A DNA stretch of 10,099 nucleotides from JBKQWK01 sp052139595 (GTDB taxonomy: Bacteria; Actinomycetota; Thermoleophilia; UBA2241): positions 1 through 10,099 of the forward strand of contig JBKQWK010000056.1 of the NCBI GenBank assembly GCA_052139595.1. The letters run 5' to 3'. Position numbers and translations under genes: made by a program. Every line of letters begins with the position of its first letter. Positions within the stretch are counted from its first letter, which is position 1. The notes under the pieces were generated by a model, which saw only the letters and a program-made list of their open reading frames with translations, did no database searches and was not told the origin of the DNA. Of the stretch, positions 1 through 6,352 are shown one piece after another.

Positions 1-1211
1 CGGAGATCGCCGCCGGCACGTTCGTGCCGGCGGACGCCGACGAAGACGTGCACATGGCCGTCGAGCGTCGCCTGACGGAGCTGATCGGCGACAACGGCGC
101 GCGCCTGCATACCGGCCGCAGCCGCAACGACCAAGTGGTTACCGACGTGCGCCTGCACCTGCGCGGCGTTATCGCCGCGCACGACCAGGCGCTCGCCGGC
201 GTGCAACGGGTGCTGCTCGCTCGCGCGAGCGAGCATGTCGATACGGTCATGCCCGCCTACACGCATCTGCAGCGCGCCCAGGTGACCTCGCTGGCTCAGC
301 ATCTGCTCGCCTGGTTCTGGATGGTCGCTCGCGACCGCCTGCGCCTGACGCGGGCGCGTGAAGGCTGTCTGGAGCTGCCGCTCGGCAGCGGGGCAGCGGT
401 CGGCTTGAATTACGAGCTCGGCCGTGACGACGTCGCGGCCGAGCTCGGCTTTACACGTGTCAGCTTCAACTCGCTCGATGCCGTTGCCGACCGCGACTTC
501 GTCCTTGACTATCTGTACTTCGCCGCGGCGCTCGGCTCTCATCTCAGTCGCATTGGCGCCGAGCTGGTGCTCTGGGCGAGCAGCGAGTTTGGTTTTTTGC
601 GTCTGCCCGACGCGTTCAGCGGTGGCTCCAGCATCATGCCGCAGAAGCGCAATCCCGATGCCGCTGAACTCATGCGGGCGACTGCGCCGCGTCTGACGGC
701 CGACCTCAGCGGCCTGCTTGGCGTGCTGCATGGTCTGCCGCTCGCCTACAACAGCGATCTGCGCGAGGACAAGCGCTATCTGTTTGATGCCGTCGACTGC
801 CTCGACGAGCTGTTGCCGGTTGTCGACGGGCTGCTGGCTAGCTGCGAGTTTCGCGCCGATCGCCTGGCGGCTGCTTGCGACAGCCTCCTGCAGGCGACCG
901 ACGTGGCCGACTATCTCGTTGGCCGGGGTGTACCGTTTCGCGAGGCCCATCACCTGACCGGTACGCTCGTGCGCCTCTGCGTTGAGAGGAACGTCGCTCT
1001 GGGCGACGTCGGCCTTGACGAACTGCAGGGGCTCTCGTCGGCGTTCGACGAGGGCTACTACGACTTGCACGATGCGATCGCCTCGCTGATGGCCAAGCGT
1101 TCGGCGGGCGGCAGCGCGCCGCAGCGGGTGCGCGAGCAGCTCGCGCAGGCAGCCGCGTTTTTGGCCGAGCACGCAGCGCCGACGGCGACGCCCGACCGGC
1201 AGTCTGACTGA
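1..1211 (+). CDS. argH: Argininosuccinate lyase, 5'-truncated by window edge
   Basis: Cytosolic enzyme of the last arginine biosynthesis step, splitting argininosuccinate into arginine and fumarate; member of the fumarase/aspartase superfamily and normally a homotetramer. The reading frame is already open at base 3 (Glu-Ile-Ala-Ala-Gly upstream of the first in-window GTG at 24), so the true start lies before the window. About 402 residues are present, against roughly 460-470 for the family, so about 60-70 N-terminal residues are missing. Visible signatures are DEDVHMAVERRLTELIG, then LHTGRSRNDQV (substrate-binding loop), TVMPAYTHLQRAQ, and the superfamily signature GGSSIMPQKRNPD near base 620-660, whose Ser-Ser loop carries the catalytic serine. 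The frame is intact to TGA 1209-1211. The C-terminal tail after the last helices is Ala-rich and unconserved. The next gene starts 104 bases later with its own promoter-like element, so argH probably ends its transcription unit here. Confidence 0.97.
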   Translation, partial: EIAAGTFVPADADEDVHMAVERRLTELIGDNGARLHTGRSRNDQVVTDVRLHLRGVIAAHDQALAGVQRVLLARASEHVDTVMPAYTHLQRAQVTSLAQHLLAWFWMVARDRLRLTRAREGCLELPLGSGAAVGLNYELGRDDVAAELGFTRVSFNSLDAVADRDFVLDYLYFAAALGSHLSRIGAELVLWASSEFGFLRLPDAFSGGSSIMPQKRNPDAAELMRATAPRLTADLSGLLGVLHGLPLAYNSDLREDKRYLFDAVDCLDELLPVVDGLLASCEFRADRLAAACDSLLQATDVADYLVGRGVPFREAHHLTGTLVRLCVERNVALGDVGLDELQGLSSAFDEGYYDLHDAIASLMAKRSAGGSAPQRVREQLAQAAAFLAEHAAPTATPDRQSD

Positions 1212-1303
1212 GCCGGCCGGCCAGAGCCAAGCGCAGTCGGGGAGCAGGTTCAGCCGGCAAACCAGGCTGGCAGTCCCACTCGGCCGATCGGGCGGGGCGG
1301 GCA

Positions 1304-1309
1304 TACAAT
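1304..1309 (+). promoter_or_regulatory. -10 box TACAAT placed for a leaderless mRNA
   Basis: TACAAT matches the TATAAT consensus at five of six positions and lies six bases before the ATG at 1316, so the expected start of transcription falls on the A of the start codon. No good -35 box is seen about 17 bases upstream (the sequence there is GC-only), and there is no Shine-Dalgarno sequence between box and ATG. Leaderless genes with this spacing are common in Actinobacteria and Deinococcus. This is inference from spacing alone. Confidence 0.5.
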
Positions 1310-1315
1310 AGGTCG

Positions 1316-1996
1316 ATGCCTGCCCTGCCCGCTGCACCAGGTACACCGCTGCTGCCCGCCGCCTGCGGCGGCTCCGTGGTGCCATTGCCGGTCGCGTTCT
1401 ACGATCGACCCGTCCTGCAGGTCGCTCGTGATCTGCTCGGATGTACCTTTCTGGTCGAGGGGGTGGGTGGCCTGATCGTCGAGACCGAAGCTTACGCGGC
1501 CGACGACCCGGCGTGTCACGGGTACCGCGGCCAGACACGGCGTAACGCGGTCATGTTTGGCCCGCCGGGGCATCTCTACGTCTACTTCACCTACGGCATG
1601 CACTTCTGCAGCAACCTCGTCTGCGGGCCAGAAGGCGAGGCGGCGGCTGTTCTCTTGCGCGCCCTTGAACCGCAGGCGGGGCTGGAGGTCATGGCGGCGC
1701 GGCGCGGCATCGCCACGCCGCGCCTGCTGTGCAGCGGCCCCGCCCGCCTGACTCAGGCGCTCGCGCTCGGCCAGGCCGACAACGGCTTGCCCGCGACCGA
1801 CGCCGGCGGCCGCTCCGTCATTCTGCCGCGCGCCGGCACTAGCAGCGATGTCGTGAGCAGCTGGTCTCGCCATGAGCCGCCGGTGGTAGCCACCGGCCGT
1901 ATCGGCGTCAGTGCCGGCGGCGAGGTACTGTGGCGGTTCGTCGATGCCGGCAGCGCCTTTCTCTCGCGACCGCTGCCCAGGACGGCCGCTCGCTGA
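1316..1996 (+). CDS. mpg: 3-methyladenine DNA glycosylase, AAG/MPG family
   Basis: Base-excision repair enzyme that flips out and removes alkylated or deaminated purines such as 3-methyladenine, leaving an abasic site. The 226 residues match the AAG fold. IVETEAY carries the catalytic Glu58 (human Glu125) and Tyr60, the base-stacking residue (human Tyr127). His68 follows, then QTRRNAVMFGPPGHLYVYFTYGM with Tyr90 and Tyr93 (human Tyr159 and Tyr162), Asn100 (human Asn169) and the VLLRALEP motif with Arg115 (human Arg182). All key residues are present. The ATG at 1316 is chosen because a TACAAT box places +1 on it. The first 20-odd residues are Pro/Ala-rich and unconserved, and an in-frame GTG at 1376 (codon 21) would give a more usual length of about 206. 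Neighbouring mpg and tyrS are linked in mycobacteria; here two genes separate them. Confidence 0.95.
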   Translation: MPALPAAPGTPLLPAACGGSVVPLPVAFYDRPVLQVARDLLGCTFLVEGVGGLIVETEAYAADDPACHGYRGQTRRNAVMFGPPGHLYVYFTYGMHFCSNLVCGPEGEAAAVLLRALEPQAGLEVMAARRGIATPRLLCSGPARLTQALALGQADNGLPATDAGGRSVILPRAGTSSDVVSSWSRHEPPVVATGRIGVSAGGEVLWRFVDAGSAFLSRPLPRTAAR

Positions 1997-2383
1997 AGGC
2001 GCGGTCCGGCGCCCAGGCGAGGCTGCCCGCTTTGTAGCCGCCTGGCCGGCATCGCGCTGCTGCCCGCTCCGTCTGCTGCTGTCCGGCATTACCAGCCTGC
2101 CGTCTCCATCTGTTCTCGGCCCGCGTCAGGATGCCGGCTGCCGGGTAATGGTAGACAATGACGCGAAGGATTCCCGGTCGTGGCCGCGGGTCATGGTCTT
2201 TGCTCCGAGCACGTTGATCGTCGCTTTGAGCGAGGCGATCGTCATTCGGCAGCCGTTGACCATCAGCCGCGCAGATCGATCGCCGGCCGGCCGGCCAATC
2301 ATCAGCCGACGGGGTTGTCACGACCGAAGCGGGTTCGCCGCAACGGCGACTCCGGGAGTCATCGCCAAGAGACAGAACCATAC

Positions 2384-2404
2384 GCGGGCACAGGTGTTGC
2401 CCGC
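2384..2404 (+). promoter_or_regulatory. Leader hairpin ahead of the NIF3-like gene
   Basis: GCGGGCA (2384-2390) and TGCCCGC (2398-2404) form a perfect 7-bp stem around the 7-base loop CAGGTGT. It is followed by CAAAAA, not a T-run, so it does not read as a terminator on either strand. It lies nine bases before the Shine-Dalgarno stretch, so it could shape ribosome access or mRNA stability. No riboswitch family is recognised. The pairing is visible; the role is inference. Confidence 0.4.
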
Positions 2405-2413
2405 CAAAAACGC

Positions 2414-2420
2414 GAAGGGG
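2414..2420 (+). promoter_or_regulatory. Ribosome binding site GAAGGGG, favours GTG start at 2427
   Basis: The purine run GAAGGGG abuts the ATG at 2421 (zero spacing) but stands six bases from the GTG at 2427, the normal distance. It therefore supports the GTG as the start of the NIF3-like protein, giving an N-terminus of (M)KLREIYE. The match to AAGGAGG is imperfect. Confidence 0.55.
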
Positions 2421-2426
2421 ATGCAC

Positions 2427-3425
2427 GTGAAGCTGCGCGAGATCTACGAAACCGCCGTACGCATGGGTATCGACGCCGATCCGCGCGGTCGCGACGGCGT
2501 CGATGAATTTCTCGATCGCACCAGGCGTCGCTACGAACGGCTGCCCGACTACGTGAAGCCGTCGTTCGATCAGGAGGCGCTGACCAATCCGTTTGCCGAC
2601 ACGCGCATCTACGTCGGCGCCGACGAGACGGAGGTAACGACGCTGCTCGGCGGCATCGACATGAGCTCCGCCGAGATGCTCCTCGCCGATCGCCTGCGTG
2701 AGAAGGGCACCGCTATTGACGCCGTTTACACGCACCATCCGACGGCTTGGGGACTCACCCGCCTCGACAGTGTGATGGAGGTACAGGCCGACATCTGGTC
2801 TGCTTTTGGCGTGCCGATCCAGGCCGGCGAGAAGTTTATCGACGAACGCAGGGACGAGGTCAGGCGCAGCGTCATGCCGGTCAATTACGGCCAGGCGATT
2901 GATGCTGCCCGCCTCCTTGATCTGCCGTTTCTCTCGGCGCACACGCCGACCGATAATCTGGTCGTCAAGTACCTCAGCGACCTCTTTGCCGAGCGTCAGC
3001 CAAAGCTGATCGAGGACGTACACAAGCTGCTGCTCGAGATCCCCGAGTATCGCCTTGCCGCCCAGAAGGGCGCTGGTCCGTACATCGGCAAGAGTGCCCC
3101 GACGGCTCGCACCGGCAAGGTCTGGGTTGACATGACCGGCGGCACAGAGGGTCCTAAAGAGGTACTGGAAAAGCTCGCCGCTGCCGGTGTGGGGACGATC
3201 GTCGGCATGCACATGAGTCAGGCGCTGCGCGACGAGGCCGAGAAGCAGAACATCCACGTCGTTATCGCCGGCCATATGTCGAGCGATTCTCTCGGCATCA
3301 ACATCTTTCTCGACGAGCTCGAGCGCCGTGGCGTGACGACGATTGCCACCAGCGGCCTCACCCGCGTGCACCGTGACGAGAGCGGCAAGGTGCTGGCGGA
3401 GGAGCCCGGCGCGCTGCCGCGCTGA
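2427..3425 (+). CDS. NIF3/DUF34-like metal-binding protein
   Basis: A 332-aa protein carrying the three sequence hallmarks of the NIF3 (NGG1-interacting factor 3, DUF34) family. These are the His-His pair in YTHHPTAWG (His103, His104), SAHTPTDN (His172, Asp176) and AGHMSSDSLG (His283, Asp287). In E. coli YbgI the dinuclear metal site uses His63, His64, Asp101, His215 and Glu219; the spacing fits, with Asp287 in place of the usual Glu. The family's biochemical role is unsettled (GTP cyclohydrolase I-like or metal-related roles have been proposed), so no reaction is assigned. The IYVGADETEVTTLLGGIDMS block near residues 65-85 belongs to the start of the domain. There is no signal peptide or membrane segment, so it is cytosolic. 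GTG 2427 is preferred over ATG 2421 because of ribosome-binding-site spacing. It lies 20 bases before the U32 gene and is probably co-transcribed with it. Confidence 0.85.
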   Translation: MKLREIYETAVRMGIDADPRGRDGVDEFLDRTRRRYERLPDYVKPSFDQEALTNPFADTRIYVGADETEVTTLLGGIDMSSAEMLLADRLREKGTAIDAVYTHHPTAWGLTRLDSVMEVQADIWSAFGVPIQAGEKFIDERRDEVRRSVMPVNYGQAIDAARLLDLPFLSAHTPTDNLVVKYLSDLFAERQPKLIEDVHKLLLEIPEYRLAAQKGAGPYIGKSAPTARTGKVWVDMTGGTEGPKEVLEKLAAAGVGTIVGMHMSQALRDEAEKQNIHVVIAGHMSSDSLGINIFLDELERRGVTTIATSGLTRVHRDESGKVLAEEPGALPR

Positions 3426-3443
3426 GCGCGCCGCCGCAGGCGT

Positions 3444-3557
3444 CGATGATGGACGAGCGTAACCCGGCCGGTGCCCGGCCGGCGGGTCTGGGGCCGGCGG
3501 AGCCGACGCGACTCGCCGAGCCGGCGCGACCGATGATGCCGATGGGGCCGGCGGAGC
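3444..3557 (+). repeat. Duplicated start-codon block (two imperfect copies)
   Basis: CGATGATG occurs at 3444-3451 and again at 3531-3538, each followed by the 14-base repeat GGGGCCGGCGGAGC (3490-3503 and 3544-3557), in the same order and in frame. Both blocks encode Met-Met then Gly-Pro-Ala-Glu. The two intervals differ in length, so the match is not a clean tandem duplication. It suggests the 32-residue N-terminal extension arose by local duplication or slippage of the original start region. Confidence 0.55.
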
Positions 3558-6190
3558 TGCTGGCGCCGGTCGGTGACGGCGCCGCCCTGCGGGCGGCGCT
3601 GGCGACCGGCGCTGATGCCGTCTATCTGGGCCTCGATCGCTGGAGCGCGCGCGCCTTTGCTGGCAACTTCACCGGTCATGAACTTGTGGCCGCGATCGAG
3701 CGCGCGCATCTCTATGGAGCGCGCGCCCACCTGGCGCTCAACACACTACTCAAAGAGGACGAGTTGCGGCCAGCCCTGGCGGCCCTGCAAGGGCCGTACG
3801 AGGCCGGCCTCGACGCGCTCATCGTTGCCGATCTCGGCTTTGCCGCGCTCGTCCGCGAGACCTATCCGGATCTCGATCTGCATGCCAGCACGCAGCTCAA
3901 CACCCATAGCTCGGAACAGCTGGCGGCGCTCGCCGGGCAAGGCTTTCGGCGCGCGATTCTCGCGCGCGAACTCAGCCTGGCCGAGATCGAGCGCCTCGAC
4001 GCGCACGGGCTCGAGCTCGAAGTCTTCGTCCACGGAGCGCTGTGTTACGGCTACTCCGGCCTCTGTCTCTTCAGCAGCATGATCGGCGGGCGCAGCGGCA
4101 ATCGCGGCCGCTGCAGCCAGGCCTGTCGCATGCGCTATCGCTTGCTGGTGGGGGAGACGGGTACTGAGTTGTCGCGGCTCCTCTCAACCAGCGACCTGGC
4201 GGCGATCGCCGTCCTGCCGCAGCTTCTTCGTGCCGGTGTCGCTTCGTTCAAGATCGAAGGACGCATGAAGGACGCCGCTTACGTTGCCACGGCCACGGCC
4301 GTCTATCGCCAGGCGCTCGACGCCGCTCTGGCCGATCCCGAGCACTATGAGGTGCGCGACGAGTGGCTGCGGCGCCTTGAACAGAGCTTTTCGCGCGGCT
4401 TCACCAACGCCCACCTCGAGGGCGACCATGCACACGTGCGCAGTCGTGGTCGCAGCGGTCATCGCGGGGTTGCCGTCGGCCGCGTTGAATCGATGGACGA
4501 AGAACGCGGTCTCGTTACTATTCACCTCACGGCACCTCTGCACGATAACGACGTCGTTTCCATCTATACGCCGGTAGGGCAGACGGAGCCGGTTCGCGTC
4601 GGCGCTGTGCGCGTCGCTGCGCCGGGCCATCACCGGCGCTCCGGCGCGTCTGGCGCGGAGGGTAAAGCCATGGCGAGCGGTTCGCCGCTGGTGGGCGCAG
4701 ACGCTGACGAGCTGGGCGATCACGTGATCCTGCAGCTGACCGAGCGAGTGGCCGTCAAAGATCGCCTCTTCCGCCTTTCCTCGGGCGAAATCGACGCCTT
4801 CGCTCAGGCGGCCGTTGCCGGCCGCCTGCGGCTGCGGCCGCTACGCCTGCGGGCGCGACTTGAGGGTGCCGTCGGCGAACCGGCGCGACTGACCGTGGCG
4901 CCGACATCGGCGCCGACTGTCGCCTCGACCGCCTCGCCGACTGCCTCGCTCGCGGTCGACCGGTGGTGGGGCGACTCAGCGGTGTACCTTACGGTCAGCG
5001 TCGACGGCGCGGAGCCGCTGCGCAGCGCACGCACGGCGCCGCTGAACGCCGAGAAGGCGGGCGCTGCTCTCGGTGCTTTGGGCGGTACGCCGTACGAGCT
5101 GGCAGAACTCGACTTCGCCGTCGCCGGGTCGGCGTTCATGGCCGTCGGCGCTCTGAGGGATCTGCGCCGACGGGCCTTGGCAGAACTCGACCAGCGTCGC
5201 CTGGCGGCACGTCGCCGGCCGGCATTGCAGCCGACGCCGGCGAGCCAACCAGCCGCGGTGGTCGTGGCGGTCGCCGACGAGCAAAGGCCAGCGCCGACCG
5301 CCGTCAGCTCTGCGGCCAGCGTGAACAGGCCGGCGGCGGCCTGCTCCATCAAAACCCGGGAAACGGTTTCACCGTTCGCGCGGTCGGTCGCCGGCGGATT
5401 TCAGGCGATCGTCCGTCTGGTTGCCGACGAGCCTGCGCCGGCGGCGCCTGGTGTAATTGGTTGGTGTCTCGAGCTTGCCGGCGATGAGTCAGCGGCGATT
5501 CTCGAGCGCACGATCACGCGTCTGCACGCGACTGGCGGCGAGGTGCGCTGCCGGCCGCCGGTGATCCTCTTCGACAGTGACGAAGTCTGGTGGCAGGCGA
5601 CCGCCCAGCTTCCCTGGGATGCGGTATACGCACGCCACCTGAGTCACCTGCGCGCGCCGGCGCCGATCATCCTCGAATATCCTTTGCAGGGGCTTAACGC
5701 CGAGGTGGCCCGTCGCCTGCGGCCGCGGGCCGTCGTCGCCAGCCCCGAGGCATCGCTGGAGGAGCTAACGCAGCTGACAATGGTGCTCGCCGACCTCAAC
5801 CAGCCGATGGCGGTCGAGGTCGTTGCCTTCGCTCGGCAGGAGCTGCTCGTCACCCGGGACCGGCTCGGCGTTGCCGAGGGGCTCGTCAGCGATCGGCCGC
5901 CCGGCGACGCCGAGGAGTCGCAGTCACTCTCGCTGGTCGACAGCAAAGGCTTCGTTTTCCGTGCCGTCGTCAGTGCTCGCGGGTCGAGCATCGCCAACGC
6001 GCGCGTTACCAATCTGGCGCCGCACCTCGGCGATCTCGCCGGCGCCGGTGTGGCAGTGGCGATCGTCGATTTCGGCGACATGAATGCCGCCGAGCGCGAC
6101 GCGTTTGCCGCCCACGGCGTCGCCGGACTGGCGGCGTTTGCCGATCGCGAGCGCTCAACCAGCGGCCATCTCTTTCGCGGTGTCGCCTGA
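3446..6190 (+). CDS. U32-family protein with DUF3656-like region (RlhA-related)
   Basis: A 914-aa protein. Residues about 36-320 form a U32 domain: PAELLAPVGDG, GADAVYLGL, HASTQLNTHS, then the U32 signature EVFVHGALCYGYSGLCLFSS and SFKIEGRMK. Members once called collagenase-like peptidases are now mostly known as RNA or quinone hydroxylation factors with an Fe-S cluster; E. coli RlhA, of this long type, acts on 23S rRNA C2501. Cysteines 200, 207, 223 and 227 are candidate cluster ligands. Residues about 335-490 look like a beta-rich accessory region, 503-590 match DUF3656 (GTPYELAEL), 594-650 is a Pro/Ala/Ser-rich linker, and 652-914 is a weakly conserved second half ending TSGHLFRGVA, the usual family C-terminus. 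The start is uncertain: no clear ribosome binding site precedes ATG 3446, and ATG 3542 (Met33) sits right before the conserved PAELLAP. An rRNA-modifying role is inferred from family; the frame is intact. Confidence 0.9.
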   Translation: MMDERNPAGARPAGLGPAEPTRLAEPARPMMPMGPAELLAPVGDGAALRAALATGADAVYLGLDRWSARAFAGNFTGHELVAAIERAHLYGARAHLALNTLLKEDELRPALAALQGPYEAGLDALIVADLGFAALVRETYPDLDLHASTQLNTHSSEQLAALAGQGFRRAILARELSLAEIERLDAHGLELEVFVHGALCYGYSGLCLFSSMIGGRSGNRGRCSQACRMRYRLLVGETGTELSRLLSTSDLAAIAVLPQLLRAGVASFKIEGRMKDAAYVATATAVYRQALDAALADPEHYEVRDEWLRRLEQSFSRGFTNAHLEGDHAHVRSRGRSGHRGVAVGRVESMDEERGLVTIHLTAPLHDNDVVSIYTPVGQTEPVRVGAVRVAAPGHHRRSGASGAEGKAMASGSPLVGADADELGDHVILQLTERVAVKDRLFRLSSGEIDAFAQAAVAGRLRLRPLRLRARLEGAVGEPARLTVAPTSAPTVASTASPTASLAVDRWWGDSAVYLTVSVDGAEPLRSARTAPLNAEKAGAALGALGGTPYELAELDFAVAGSAFMAVGALRDLRRRALAELDQRRLAARRRPALQPTPASQPAAVVVAVADEQRPAPTAVSSAASVNRPAAACSIKTRETVSPFARSVAGGFQAIVRLVADEPAPAAPGVIGWCLELAGDESAAILERTITRLHATGGEVRCRPPVILFDSDEVWWQATAQLPWDAVYARHLSHLRAPAPIILEYPLQGLNAEVARRLRPRAVVASPEASLEELTQLTMVLADLNQPMAVEVVAFARQELLVTRDRLGVAEGLVSDRPPGDAEESQSLSLVDSKGFVFRAVVSARGSSIANARVTNLAPHLGDLAGAGVAVAIVDFGDMNAAERDAFAAHGVAGLAAFADRERSTSGHLFRGVA
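3464..3482 (+). repeat. GC-only hairpin at the U32 gene 5' end
   Basis: CCGGCCGG (3464-3471) is repeated after the three bases TGC as CCGGCCGG (3475-3482). Because the unit is self-complementary, the two copies pair as an 8-bp all-GC stem. It lies within codons 7-13 if translation starts at 3446, or 60 bases upstream of the start if ATG 3542 is used. A structure this stable inside early codons would be unfavourable, which argues mildly for the later start. Confidence 0.6.
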
Positions 6191-6206
6191 TTCACTTCGC
6201 CGTTGT

Positions 6207-6229
6207 GGCGTCGCGACTGCCGCGACGCC
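6207..6229 (+). terminator. Hairpin after U32 gene, possible terminator without T-run
   Basis: GGCGTCGC (6207-6214) and GCGACGCC (6222-6229) form a perfect 8-bp stem with the 7-base loop GACTGCC, starting 17 bases past the U32 stop. It is followed by TCAAGGG, so the T-run of a classical intrinsic terminator is absent; in high-GC genomes such T-poor hairpins are often found at gene ends. The inverted repeat is seen directly; termination is inference. Confidence 0.4.
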
Positions 6230-6276
6230 TCAAGGGCGTCGTAGCTGCGGCGTCGCCTGGTCCGCGTCGCGACTGC
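6208..6276 (+). repeat. 13-base direct repeat in the U32-tyrS gap
   Basis: GCGTCGCGACTGC occurs at 6208-6220 and 6264-6276, 56 bases apart. The first copy covers most of the left arm and loop of the hairpin at 6207-6229. The heptamer CTGATTC also recurs at 6187-6193 and 6290-6296, flanking the pair. Possible explanations are a small duplication or paired binding sites upstream of tyrS; nothing recognisable such as a T-box is present. Confidence 0.5.
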
Positions 6277-6337
6277 GCCGCCACCTGATCTGATTCGTGT
6301 CGCCGCCGGCCCGCGGTCATCGCCGCCACAGCCGCCG

Positions 6338-6346
6338 TGGTATCAT
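6338..6346 (+). promoter_or_regulatory. Extended -10 TGGTATCAT, leaderless placement for tyrS
   Basis: TGG followed by TATCAT fits the extended -10 pattern TGNTATAAT with one mismatch. The six bases CCCGCC separate it from the ATG at 6353, so transcription would begin at the start codon. No Shine-Dalgarno sequence and no convincing -35 box are visible, consistent with an extended -10 promoter driving a leaderless mRNA. Confidence 0.55.
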
Positions 6347-6352
6347 CCCGCC

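Larger units (their letters stand above)
1997..2426 (+). other. 430-base non-coding interval before the NIF3-like gene
   Basis: This is the largest gap in the window. It starts with a weak GC hairpin just after the mpg stop (GGCGC 1998-2002 pairing with GCGCC 2009-2013) that has no T-run. It contains a GCCGGCCGGCCGGC run near 2282-2296, a 13-base palindrome GACTCCGGGAGTC (2348-2360) and a 7-bp hairpin (2384-2404). The AT-richest spot is GGTAATGGTAGACAATG (2144-2160), which could hold a -10 element (GACAAT, four of six), but no -35 is seen. I find no tRNA, rRNA or recognisable structural RNA. The frame of the downstream gene stays open through it, but that translation is low-complexity and overlaps mpg, so I treat it as untranslated. 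Confidence 0.6.

Noticed and set aside
2158..2217. 19-codon + strand ORF starting at ATG 2158
   Set aside because: No Shine-Dalgarno sequence, a poor -10 candidate, and an Arg-rich translation with no sign of a leader peptide function.
2282..2296. GCCGGC repeat run as a CRISPR or integration site
   Set aside because: A single short GC run with no spacers, no flanking direct repeats and no integrase nearby.
2126..2302. 58-codon minus-strand ORF in the gap (begins MIGRPAGDRS)
   Set aside because: No ribosome binding site or promoter on that strand and no recognised motif; an ORF of this length is expected by chance at this GC content.
1911..2426. N-terminal extension of the NIF3-like frame by 172 codons
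   Set aside because: It overlaps mpg by 86 bases, is compositionally poor in protein-like pattern and lies outside the family domain. A ribosome binding site supports GTG 2427.
1908..3371. Antisense open frame of 487 codons opposite the NIF3-like gene
   Set aside because: It mirrors the codon bias of the real gene, shows no family motifs, and covers both coding and non-coding stretches. It is a high-GC artefact.
4804..5352. Ala/Ser/Arg-rich minus-strand ORFs inside the U32 gene
   Set aside because: They lie opposite the low-complexity linker and DUF3656 region and are shadows of the biased sequence.
6191..6352. T-box riboswitch upstream of tyrS
   Set aside because: No T-box sequence, specifier loop or terminator/antiterminator pair, and the -10 box sits directly before the ATG.
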